Positions 54,413 to 61,624 of a DNA stretch of 64,000 nucleotides are shown piece by piece. The notes below the pieces were generated by a model. It was not told where the DNA came from and made no database searches. It saw only the letters and a list, made by a program, of their open reading frames with translations. This DNA comes from Rhizobium skierniewicense (GTDB lineage: Bacteria; Pseudomonadota; Alphaproteobacteria; Rhizobiales; Rhizobiaceae), in contig NZ_JACIDV010000001.1 in assembly GCF_014196515.1 (NCBI RefSeq), forward strand, positions 496,001 to 560,000, given 5' to 3'. How positions within the stretch are numbered: the first letter of the stretch is position 1; each line of letters begins with the position of its first letter. A program made the translations under genes and the position numbers.

Positions 54413-55383
54413 CAGGCACGTCCCTTTCTCAAACGCGGGTCGAGCAGCGCATAAACGAGATCGACCACGAGATTGATGACGATGAACAGAAGGGCGACGA
54501 ACATCAGGTAAGCGACCATGACCGGCCGGTCGAGCGAGGTGATGCTGTCGATGATGAGTTTGCCGAGCCCTGGCCAAGAGAAGATGGTTTCTGTCACCAC
54601 CGCAAATGCCAGCGTCGAGCCAAGTTCCAGACCGAATACGGTGACAAGCGGGATCGAGATCAGCCGCAGAACGTGACGGCTTAGCACCGTGAATTCCGAA
54701 AGACCGGCGGCACGGGCGAATTTGACCGTATCGCTTAGCATCAACTCACGGGTGCCAGCGCGCGCAAGGCGGATCATCAGCGAGAATTTGAACAGTGCGA
54801 GATTGAGAGCCGGCAATATCAGATGACGCAGACCATCGCCGGTCAGAAAACTGAAATCGACGCCGAACAGGCTGACCGTCTCCCCGCGGCCACCGGCGGG
54901 CATGCAGCCGCACTGAACCGCAAAGACCATGATCAGCATCAGGCCGAACCAGAAGGTCGGCACCGAAAAGCCCAGAATGGACAATGTCATGATGGCACGA
55001 GAGACAGGGCTGTGCGGGCGGTACCCGGCATACATGCCGATGGGTATGCCAACAAGGCTTGCAAATAGCACTGCCGCCAATGTCAGTTCCAGAGTGGCCG
55101 GGAGACGTGTCAGGATCAATTCACTGACGGGCATGTTGTAGACAAAAGACCGTCCGAAATCTCCGTGCAGAATGCGGCCGACAAAGGTAAAATATTGCTG
55201 CCACAGCGGCTGGTCCAGGCCATATTGCGCAATCACGGCGGCGCGAATGTCCTGCGTGGCATCGGGAGAGATCAAAACGTCAATCGGATTGCCGACGGCA
55301 TAGACGCCGCAGAAGACGAGCGCCGACATGGCGATGACCACGATGAGCGCCTGCCATAGTCTTTGCAGGATGAAACCAAACAT
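54412..55383 (-). CDS. ABC transporter permease, DppB family
   Basis: The 323-residue protein starts with the DppB-type first helix (FGFILQRLWQALIVVIAMSA) and shows GLDQPLWQQYFTFVGRILHG, the extracytoplasmic loop, then the EAA region TVKFARAAGLSEFTVLSRHV and the TIFSWPGLGKLIIDSI block. Six membrane segments are visible. It begins 62 bases after the creatininase gene on the same strand, so the creatininase and the importer are probably one transcript. It heads the permease-permease-ATPase-deacetylase-SDR series. Confidence 0.93.
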   Translation of the reverse strand: MFGFILQRLWQALIVVIAMSALVFCGVYAVGNPIDVLISPDATQDIRAAVIAQYGLDQPLWQQYFTFVGRILHGDFGRSFVYNMPVSELILTRLPATLELTLAAVLFASLVGIPIGMYAGYRPHSPVSRAIMTLSILGFSVPTFWFGLMLIMVFAVQCGCMPAGGRGETVSLFGVDFSFLTGDGLRHLILPALNLALFKFSLMIRLARAGTRELMLSDTVKFARAAGLSEFTVLSRHVLRLISIPLVTVFGLELGSTLAFAVVTETIFSWPGLGKLIIDSITSLDRPVMVAYLMFVALLFIVINLVVDLVYALLDPRLRKGRA

Positions 55384-55445
55384 GCGTTCCCAGTTCTCCC
55401 GTCTTGTGCGGGTTTGTCCGTCTCTTTACGACGTCCGTGTGGTTG

Positions 55446-56147
55446 TCAGTGCCAGTCGGTCTCCAGCAATGCGCGCGTTTCCTTCACGGCCACATCCCAG
55501 ATCGCCAGCATGTCTTCATCCGCCCGCTGATAAAGCCCGTGATAATTGCCATCGCCCAGCAGTTCGCGTTTGCGGGCTGCGCCCACACGCGCCAGCGCTG
55601 CATAGTCGATCTGAGGTTTGGACGTGTCGGGCTGGCGCTGGTCGGTCGTGCGCGTCCATGGGAAATTCTCCATCCACGAGGCATGCGAAGCGGCAGGATC
55701 GATCTCCTGCACCTTTGCCAGTGTTTTCGGTGCCCGCCACCAGTCATGGAATTTGACAGAGGCGTCGGGATGCATGTTCAGCCACTCGGAAATAACGGTG
55801 GTGGCTGGTACATTGCCACCGTGGCCGTTGACGACGAGGATGCGACGAAAGCCGGACCGGTACATGCTGTCGAGCAGATCTCTGATGACGCCGATATAGG
55901 TGGAGAGCGACAGGCTGAGCGTTCCCGGAAAGGTCGCAAAGGAGGATGCCAGGCCATAAGGCACGACCGGAAACACCGGGATTCCCAACGGCTCGGCCGC
56001 ATCGACCGCGATCTTCTCGGCCAGGATCATGTCTGTCGCAAGACTGAGATAGGCGTGCTGTTCGACGCTGCCGATCGGCAAAATGCAGCAATCGTTTTCC
56101 GCGACGCGCTCTTCAACCTGCATCCAGTTCATGTCGGCTATCTTCAA
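55446..56147 (-). CDS. creatininase family amidohydrolase (second copy)
   Basis: The 233-residue protein carries LPIGSVEQHAYLSLATDMIL (Glu, His and Asp metal ligands), VVNGHGGNVPATTVISEWL and AASHASWMENFPWTR, all in creatininase-family order. The usual second His of EQHGPHLP is absent here; Tyr-Leu-Ser follows the first His. The best start is TTG 56147 (reading MKIADMNWMQVEERVAEND, with GGGGA seven bases before), since family members often begin this way; ATG 56132 is the alternative. It shares only the core motifs with the protein at 8485. It is the first gene of the leftward importer operon, beneath the MarR-type operators. Confidence 0.83.
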   Translation of the reverse strand: MKIADMNWMQVEERVAENDCCILPIGSVEQHAYLSLATDMILAEKIAVDAAEPLGIPVFPVVPYGLASSFATFPGTLSLSLSTYIGVIRDLLDSMYRSGFRRILVVNGHGGNVPATTVISEWLNMHPDASVKFHDWWRAPKTLAKVQEIDPAASHASWMENFPWTRTTDQRQPDTSKPQIDYAALARVGAARKRELLGDGNYHGLYQRADEDMLAIWDVAVKETRALLETDWH

Positions 56148-56255
56148 TTCGCTATCCCCATTCTCATTTGCGGCGCAAAGGCGCAAAGAACGTCCACCAT
56201 TTGGCATTTCAGCACAATATTTGTGCTTTTTGCCTATCTGCGCTCCATCAAACAA

Positions 56256-56275
56256 AGTTCTAAATGGAACTAAAA
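56256..56275. promoter_or_regulatory. MarR-type operator candidate, copy 1
   Basis: AGTTC (56256-56260), six bases, GAACT (56267-56271) and AAAA form a perfect dyad. A second copy at 56308-56327 matches at 16 of 20 positions. The copies start 52 bases apart, about five helical turns, in the divergent region between the creatininase and MarR genes. Confidence 0.6.
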
Positions 56276-56307
56276 AAAGAAATTGACAGCCATTTAAACC
56301 AACGTCA

Positions 56308-56327
56308 AGTTCCATACGGGACTAAAA
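56308..56327. promoter_or_regulatory. MarR-type operator candidate, copy 2
   Basis: AGTTC (56308-56312), six bases, GGACT (56319-56323) and AAAA repeat the upstream element in the same orientation with one arm mismatch. It ends 25 bases before the MarR start codon, so binding here would block the MarR-binding protein-asparaginase transcript. Confidence 0.6.
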
Positions 56328-56352
56328 TGAATGGCAGTGAAGCGAGGATTGA

Positions 56353-56916
56353 TTGCGACAATCACGGGGACCAACACTGGATGCTCTGCTGCGGGAAGGT
56401 GGCAAAATTGCCGCCGGAAGCCACGGCGTGGAGGAACTCGTTTCCGTCAAGCTCTGGCAAAATCCGTGCTGGTTGTCGTTCCGGTTCAATTTTCTAGCCC
56501 TGCAATTTAACGAGCCGATCTATCGACTGATCGAAAAGGAACACGGTGTTCCGCGACCGGAATTCGTCGTGCTCTATTCGCTCGGGCTATCCGACGGGCT
56601 GACGGCCAGTGCGATTTGCAGCTCCTCCGGTTTCCCAAAAAATACGATCAGCCGGGCGATCCAGAAGCTCATCGACAAGAATATTATCCGCCGTGAAATC
56701 GACCAGACGGATCTGAGGAGTTTTGTCCTCTTTATCACCGACGAAGGCAAACGCATCGTCGAGCAGGCCATGCAGCCAATGGTCGAGCGCGAAAAGGCGA
56801 TGGTCTCGTCGCTCACCCCCGCCGAACAGCTGATGCTGTCGGAGCTGCTTGCCAAGGTCGTCGTGGATTCACCGAACTGGCCCCCTATGATACCGACAGA
56901 GGAGAACGAAGAATGA
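56353..56916 (+). CDS. MarR-family transcriptional regulator
   Basis: The product of up to 187 residues has a MarR winged helix: GVPRPEFVVLYSLGLSDGLT, ASAICSSSGFPKNTISRAIQ as the recognition helix, and KNIIRREIDQTDLRSFVLFI as the wing, followed by TDEGKRIVEQAMQPMVEREK. A stop lies immediately upstream, so TTG 56353 (with GAGGA four bases before) is the first possible start; internal starts would shorten the first 25 residues, which are not conserved. Its stop overlaps the binding-protein start by four bases, so both are one transcript. It probably represses itself and the divergent importer genes through the two operator copies at 56256 and 56308. Confidence 0.87.
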   Translation: MRQSRGPTLDALLREGGKIAAGSHGVEELVSVKLWQNPCWLSFRFNFLALQFNEPIYRLIEKEHGVPRPEFVVLYSLGLSDGLTASAICSSSGFPKNTISRAIQKLIDKNIIRREIDQTDLRSFVLFITDEGKRIVEQAMQPMVEREKAMVSSLTPAEQLMLSELLAKVVVDSPNWPPMIPTEENEE

Positions 56917-58505
56917 TAATCTCGAAAACAGTCCGCACAGCTGTGCTTGCAACGGCTTTGCTGGGTAGCGTCTCAAGTGCCGCCCTTGCTGCCGATCTGA
57001 CAATCGGCGTGCGCGCCGGGCCGCTGTCGATCGACCCCGACTTCACCGCCGCAGGCACCCACGCCGAGGCAATGAAGCATATTTACGATTCGCTGATCAA
57101 ATCCGGCAACAACCTGGAACTCGAACCGGGCCTTGCCACCAGCTGGACGGCGATTGACGACAGCACCTGGGAATTCAGGCTGCGCCCCGGCGTGAAATTT
57201 CATGATGGATCTGACTTCACCGCAGAAGACGTCAAATTCTCCATCGAGCGCATTCCGCGTGTTGCCGGCCCAAACCCGACCACGATCTATGTACGCCGCG
57301 TGAAGGGTGTCGAGATCGTCGATCCATTGACCATTCGCGTCAAAACGGACGGCCCGGCTCCGAACCTGCCGAATGATTTCATCCGTTTGTTCGTCGTCTC
57401 GCACATTGCTGCCAAGGACTATTCCGACAGCGCCGAAAAAGCCTCCGAAGGCTTCAATTCCGGCAAGGCCGCCATTGGCACTGGCCCCTACAAGTTTGTC
57501 TCGTGGACGCCGAAGGAGCAGCTCGTTCTGGAGCGTTTTGACGGATACTGGGGTGGCAAGGAGCCGTGGGACAAGGTCATTCGCAAGGAACTACCGAATG
57601 ATGCGGCCCGCGTGGCCCAACTGAAGGCGGGCCAGGTCGATCTCATTGCGCGCATTCCGGCCTCCGATGTGCCGACGCTGGAGCAGGATTCCAAGCTTAC
57701 CATCGTTCGACAGGACAGCGTGTATCTGTTCAACATCGCTTTCGATTTCCGCGAAAAGTCGCCACAGGTCAGCGCCAAGGATGGCTCGCCGCTGCCGAAG
57801 AACCCTTTTACCGACCCAAGGGTTCGCGAAGCCTTTGATCTTGCGATCGACAGGGAAACCATCACCGAGATCGCCATGGAAGGCATGGGCACGGTCCAGT
57901 CGCAGCTCGTCACGCCGAACATCTTTGGCTACAATCCTGATGTGAAGCCGACACAATCCGACGTGGACAAAGCGAAGGCTTTGCTGACGGAGGCCGGGTA
58001 TCCCGATGGCTTCAAGGTGACCTTCTCCTTCACCAATGATCGTCTTCCCGGCGACAAGGATGCGGGTACCACGATCGCACAGATGCTGACCGCGATCGGC
58101 ATTCAGGTTGAAGCCAATGCCCAGCCTGGCGCGGTTTATTTCCCGGCCAACACACGTGGCGATTATTCGCTGACGATGTCAGGATGGGGGACGCTGACGG
58201 GTGAAGCGAACTATACGCTGTCGTCGCTTGTGCATACCAATGAGCCTGCCAAGAAGCTGGGTGCTTTCAACATTCGCGGCTACTCGAACCCGGCGCTCGA
58301 TAAGCTGATCGAGCAGGCGGGTGTCGAAATGGACGCTGCCAAGCGCGCGCAATATCTGAAAGACGCTAACGCGATCGTGGCATCGGATCGCCCCAATCTG
58401 TCGATCGCCTCGATCATCTCCGCATGGGGCATGAAAAAGACCATCACCATCGCGCCGCGCTCGGACGAAGACACGTTGGCGATGAACATCCGCCCAGCAC
58501 AATAA
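56913..58505 (+). CDS. family 5 ABC transporter substrate-binding protein
   Basis: The 530-residue protein has a signal peptide (SKTVRTAVLATALLGSVSSA, then ALAADL) and the SBP_bac_5 fold: LTIGVRAGPLSIDPDFTAAG, KHIYDSLIKSGNNLELEPGL, WEFRLRPGVKFHDGSDFTAE, GTGPYKFVSWTPKEQLVLER and FTDPRVREAFDLAIDRETI. It captures peptides or related polar compounds in the periplasm. It overlaps the MarR stop by four bases and is followed by a hairpin and an isoaspartyl peptidase gene. It is the only binding protein close to the divergent permease/ATPase genes at 51.8-55.4 kb, so it is the likely partner of that importer. Confidence 0.93.
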   Translation: MIISKTVRTAVLATALLGSVSSAALAADLTIGVRAGPLSIDPDFTAAGTHAEAMKHIYDSLIKSGNNLELEPGLATSWTAIDDSTWEFRLRPGVKFHDGSDFTAEDVKFSIERIPRVAGPNPTTIYVRRVKGVEIVDPLTIRVKTDGPAPNLPNDFIRLFVVSHIAAKDYSDSAEKASEGFNSGKAAIGTGPYKFVSWTPKEQLVLERFDGYWGGKEPWDKVIRKELPNDAARVAQLKAGQVDLIARIPASDVPTLEQDSKLTIVRQDSVYLFNIAFDFREKSPQVSAKDGSPLPKNPFTDPRVREAFDLAIDRETITEIAMEGMGTVQSQLVTPNIFGYNPDVKPTQSDVDKAKALLTEAGYPDGFKVTFSFTNDRLPGDKDAGTTIAQMLTAIGIQVEANAQPGAVYFPANTRGDYSLTMSGWGTLTGEANYTLSSLVHTNEPAKKLGAFNIRGYSNPALDKLIEQAGVEMDAAKRAQYLKDANAIVASDRPNLSIASIISAWGMKKTITIAPRSDEDTLAMNIRPAQ

Positions 58506-58528
58506 GCTGCGCGGACTTCGATGACCGG

Positions 58529-58550
58529 GCCGGGCAAGATGTTGCCCGGC
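58529..58550 (+). other. intercistronic hairpin after the binding-protein gene
   Basis: GCCGGGCAA (58529-58537) and TTGCCCGGC (58542-58550) form a perfect nine-pair stem with the loop GATG. It lies between the binding-protein stop (58505) and the isoaspartyl peptidase start (58578). No T-run follows, so partial attenuation or message protection is more likely than termination. Confidence 0.6.
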
Positions 58551-58577
58551 TCATGTCGTTCAAAAGAAGGAAAAATG

Positions 58578-59525
58578 ATGGGAAAGATCGCATTGGCAAT
58601 TCATGGCGGGTGCGGTGTCATGGCAAAGCTCGGCTTGACCGATGAGGAGTGGCAGGCGGCACGCATCGATCTCGCTCATGCTTTGCGCGCGGGCTGGGCC
58701 GTGCTCATATCCAACGGGTCAGCACTCGATGCGGTCCAGGCAGCGGTCGTGGTGCTGGAAGACAGCCCGCATTTCAACGCAGGCTACGGTGCTGCACTCA
58801 ATGCCGATGGCGATCATGAGTTGGAAGCCTCGATCATGGATGGCGCGACGCTGGAGGCTGGCGGAGTGACGTTGGCAAGACGGATTCGCAATCCGATCAA
58901 GGCTGCACGACGCATCATGGAAAAGGGTGAGGCCGTCATGATGGGGGGCAGCGCTGCAGACGACTTTGCCAGAGATGAAGGCCTCGACGTTGTCGAGAAT
59001 AGCTACTTTACCACCGAAAGGCGTGTCAAAGCGCTGGCTGCTATGAAGGCCCATGCAGAGGCAGGCACAGCGGCGGTGGCGAGCGAGTCCGAGAAACACG
59101 GCACCGTTGGTGCGGTCGCGCTTGACGCTGCCGGACATCTGGCTGCGGCGACCTCGACAGGTGGTTACAACAACAAGCCGGTCGGTCGGATCGGTGATAC
59201 CCCCATCGTCGGTGCCGGCACTTACGCCCGTGACGGGCTCTGCGCTGTCTCTGGCACAGGAAAAGGTGAGTTCTTCATCCGCTATGCAGTTGGCCACGAA
59301 GTGGCAAGCCGCATCGGATATCTTGGCGAAACTGTGGAGCAGGCAGCCTCCAAGATCATTCAGGAGGATTTGAAACCGCACGGCATTGGGGCCGGGCTGG
59401 TGGCCGTCGGTGCCGACGGTTCGATTGCAGCGCCCTATAATACCGATGGCATGTTCCGCGGATGGGTTACATCGGACGGAACATTCTACGTCGCCACACA
59501 TGATCAGGTTTTCGCGGTGGCATAA
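58578..59525 (+). CDS. isoaspartyl peptidase / type III L-asparaginase (IaaA-like)
   Basis: The 315-residue Ntn hydrolase carries IALAIHGGCGVMAKLG at its start, DSPHFNAGYGAALNADGDHE and EASIMDGATLEAGGV. The autocleavage site is KHGTVGAVALDAAGHLAAAT, with Thr176 becoming the N-terminal nucleophile after self-processing. TGGYNNKPVGRIGDTPI binds substrate. Such enzymes cleave isoaspartyl dipeptides and L-asparagine in the cytoplasm. AAGGA lies six bases before the ATG at 58578; a preceding ATG at 58575 is also possible. It belongs to the MarR-binding protein transcript, so the importer may bring in beta-aspartyl peptides or other amides. Confidence 0.93.
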   Translation: MGKIALAIHGGCGVMAKLGLTDEEWQAARIDLAHALRAGWAVLISNGSALDAVQAAVVVLEDSPHFNAGYGAALNADGDHELEASIMDGATLEAGGVTLARRIRNPIKAARRIMEKGEAVMMGGSAADDFARDEGLDVVENSYFTTERRVKALAAMKAHAEAGTAAVASESEKHGTVGAVALDAAGHLAAATSTGGYNNKPVGRIGDTPIVGAGTYARDGLCAVSGTGKGEFFIRYAVGHEVASRIGYLGETVEQAASKIIQEDLKPHGIGAGLVAVGADGSIAAPYNTDGMFRGWVTSDGTFYVATHDQVFAVA

Positions 59526-59527
59526 GT

Positions 59528-59560
59528 GGAGCCGGTCCACCTTGCAGGGTGGGCCGCTCC
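59528..59560. terminator. strong hairpin between convergent genes, probable terminator
   Basis: GGAGC (59528-59532) pairs with GCTCC (59556-59560), and inside, after one bulged C, GGTCCACC (59534-59541) pairs with GGTGGGCC (59548-59555) with one G-T pair; the loop is TTGCAG. It begins three bases after the asparaginase stop and is between convergent operons. The lack of a T-run means it may rely on Rho. Confidence 0.55.
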
Positions 59561-59622
59561 TCACCTGATGCGCGAGTGATTGGGGAAAAGCAGTCTTTGT
59601 ATCCCCACCACCTCCGCGTGGC

Positions 59623-60543
59623 TCAGGTCTTCAAGCTTCTGGGATCAAGAGCGTCCCTTATCGCATCACCCATATAGTTCACGCTGAGAACGGTCAGCGA
59701 GATCGCAAGCCCTGGCCATAAGACGCGGGAGGGTGTCAATTGCAGGAAATTGGCGCCATCAAACAGCAGGCGGCCCCAAGTCGGAAAGTCGGAGGGGAAG
59801 CCGAGGCCGAGGAAGCTGAGCGCGGACTCGGTGATGATGGCGGCGGCAATGCCCAACGTCGCCGATACCATGATCGAACTGAGAACATTGGGCAATATGT
59901 GCTTGATAATGATGCGGTATTCACGCATGCCGCTCGATTTCGCCGCCAGAATGAACTCCTGGTTTTTAATCGAGAGAACGTCGCCGCGCACGATGCGCGC
60001 CGTGTGCATCCAACTGGTGATGCCGATGACGGTCACGATGAGAATGAAAATCCCCGTCTCGGGACCGAATGCAGCGCGCAATGTATCGCGAAACAAAAGC
60101 AGGATGACCAGCAAAAGCGGCAACAGGGGCAGGGCGAGGAACAGGTCCGTCAGCCGCATCAGAGGCCCGTCTAGCCTGCGAAAATAGCCAGACAGGACAC
60201 CCACAAGGGTTCCAAGGAACAGGGCCAGCAACATGGCCGTGATGCCGACGGCAAGTGAGATGCGTCCGCCCGCCAAGACCTGCGCCAGCATATCCTTCCC
60301 CAGATTGTCTGTGCCGAAAGGATGCGCCAGAGATGGCCACTGGTTGCGGGCTTTCACATTGATGGCGTTGGGAGCGACCCGATGGATGTAGGGGCCGACA
60401 TAGACGGCGAGAACAATGAATGTAAAAACAATCAGCCCGACCACGCCGCCCTTGTGGGCGCGAAATTGTTTCCAGATATCGACCAGGGCAGATTTCATCG
60501 GGCTGGAGGCGGCGTTTGATGGCGCGACCGTTGCATCAGTCAT
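59623..60543 (-). CDS. ABC transporter permease, DppC family
   Basis: The 306-residue protein starts at ATG 60543, overlapping the upstream permease stop by eight bases. ALVDIWKQFRAHKGGVVGLI opens the OppC-N segment; SLAHPFGTDNLGKDMLAQVL, the EAA loop NQEFILAAKSSGMREYRIII and the ESALSFLGLGFPSDFPTWG block follow. About six membrane segments are present. It belongs to a leftward binding-protein/DppB/DppC unit. No ATPase gene follows on this strand in the window, so the energy-coupling protein must be encoded elsewhere or shared. Confidence 0.93.
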   Translation of the reverse strand: MTDATVAPSNAASSPMKSALVDIWKQFRAHKGGVVGLIVFTFIVLAVYVGPYIHRVAPNAINVKARNQWPSLAHPFGTDNLGKDMLAQVLAGGRISLAVGITAMLLALFLGTLVGVLSGYFRRLDGPLMRLTDLFLALPLLPLLLVILLLFRDTLRAAFGPETGIFILIVTVIGITSWMHTARIVRGDVLSIKNQEFILAAKSSGMREYRIIIKHILPNVLSSIMVSATLGIAAAIITESALSFLGLGFPSDFPTWGRLLFDGANFLQLTPSRVLWPGLAISLTVLSVNYMGDAIRDALDPRSLKT

Positions 60544-61546
60544 AGCGAATCCTCGGGTCGAGAATGCCATAGAGAACGTCGGCAATCAGGTTGAAGAGAA
60601 CGATCAAAACGGCAAATATGAAAGTTAGCGTCTGAACCAGAGGAATGTCGGCGCCCTGCACTGCGGTGATCAGCAATTGCCCAAGGCCGTTCACACGGAA
60701 AATCTGCTCGGTGATGATAGCGCCGGAAAAGATCGTCGGAACGCCCAGCGCAATGACGGTGACCACCGGGATAAGGCTGTTGCGCAGCACATGTACCAGG
60801 AGAACGGTCTTTTCCTTCACCCCCTTGGCGCGGGCGGTACGGACATAGTCCTGATGAAGATTATCCAGCATGGAGGCGCGCACAAAGCGGCTGATCTGCG
60901 AGACATTGTAGAGTGTCAGAACCAGCACGGGCAGGAACATCTGCTTGATCTGTAGGAGAAAACTGGACCAGCTGTTGACCTGGAGGTTGGTATCGTAGAC
61001 CGACGGGAACCATTGTAGCCAGGAGCTGAACACCACGACCAGCAGAACGCCCGTGAAGAAGGTGGGGACGGAGTAGCCCAGCATCGATATGAAAGTGCCG
61101 ATCTGATCGAAGATGGAATATTGCTTATAGGCAGAAATGACGCCGATCGGGATCGCCAGAATTGTTCCGAAGAGATAGGCAAGGCCCACCACCCAAAGCG
61201 TCTGTGGCATGCGCTGTACGACGAGATCGACGACCGGACTGCGCGTCGCCCAGGACAGTACACGCATTCTCTGGCCATCGCCAAACTGCCAGCCGGTCAG
61301 TTTCTCAATGAGGTTAAGCGGTTCGTTGATGAAGAATTGCTGGAGCCAGTAGAGATAACGCATCAAGAAAGGTTGATCCAGGCCAAGCGATGCGCGGATT
61401 TGTTCCCGAACCTCTGGCGGGATTGTCAGCGGCAGATCGCCAGTGGGGTCGTTGGGTGCGAGATCAAGCAGTGCGAAGATAACAAAGCTGATGACGAGCA
61501 ATGTCGGGACGGCAAAGAAAAGTCGCCGCATCGTAAAGGCAAACAT
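60536..61546 (-). CDS. ABC transporter permease, DppB family
   Basis: The 336-residue protein starts FAFTMRRLFFAVPTLLVISF and has a longer first periplasmic loop than the other DppB-type proteins here (NEPLNLIEKLTGWQFGDGQR), as in permeases of the microcin C/peptide type. The EAA loop is DYVRTARAKGVKEKTVLLVH, followed by TEQIFRVNGLGQLLITAVQG. Six membrane segments are visible. It lies 78 bases downstream of the binding-protein gene, across a hairpin, and overlaps the DppC-type gene. Confidence 0.93.
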   Translation of the reverse strand: MFAFTMRRLFFAVPTLLVISFVIFALLDLAPNDPTGDLPLTIPPEVREQIRASLGLDQPFLMRYLYWLQQFFINEPLNLIEKLTGWQFGDGQRMRVLSWATRSPVVDLVVQRMPQTLWVVGLAYLFGTILAIPIGVISAYKQYSIFDQIGTFISMLGYSVPTFFTGVLLVVVFSSWLQWFPSVYDTNLQVNSWSSFLLQIKQMFLPVLVLTLYNVSQISRFVRASMLDNLHQDYVRTARAKGVKEKTVLLVHVLRNSLIPVVTVIALGVPTIFSGAIITEQIFRVNGLGQLLITAVQGADIPLVQTLTFIFAVLIVLFNLIADVLYGILDPRIRYD

Positions 61547-61582
61547 GGGTGCGTCTCCGGACCTTCGAGAAATGCAAAGTCA

Positions 61583-61610
61583 CCGGCTTCGTCGGTCAAG
61601 ACAAAGCCGG
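61583..61610 (-). other. intercistronic hairpin after the binding-protein gene
   Basis: CCGGCTT (61583-61589) and AAGCCGG (61604-61610) form a perfect seven-pair stem around a 14-base loop, between the binding-protein stop (61625) and the DppB-type permease start (61546). No T-run follows in the leftward direction. It repeats the pattern seen after the other binding-protein genes. Confidence 0.5.
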
Positions 61611-61624
61611 CGCGGCCTGCATTC

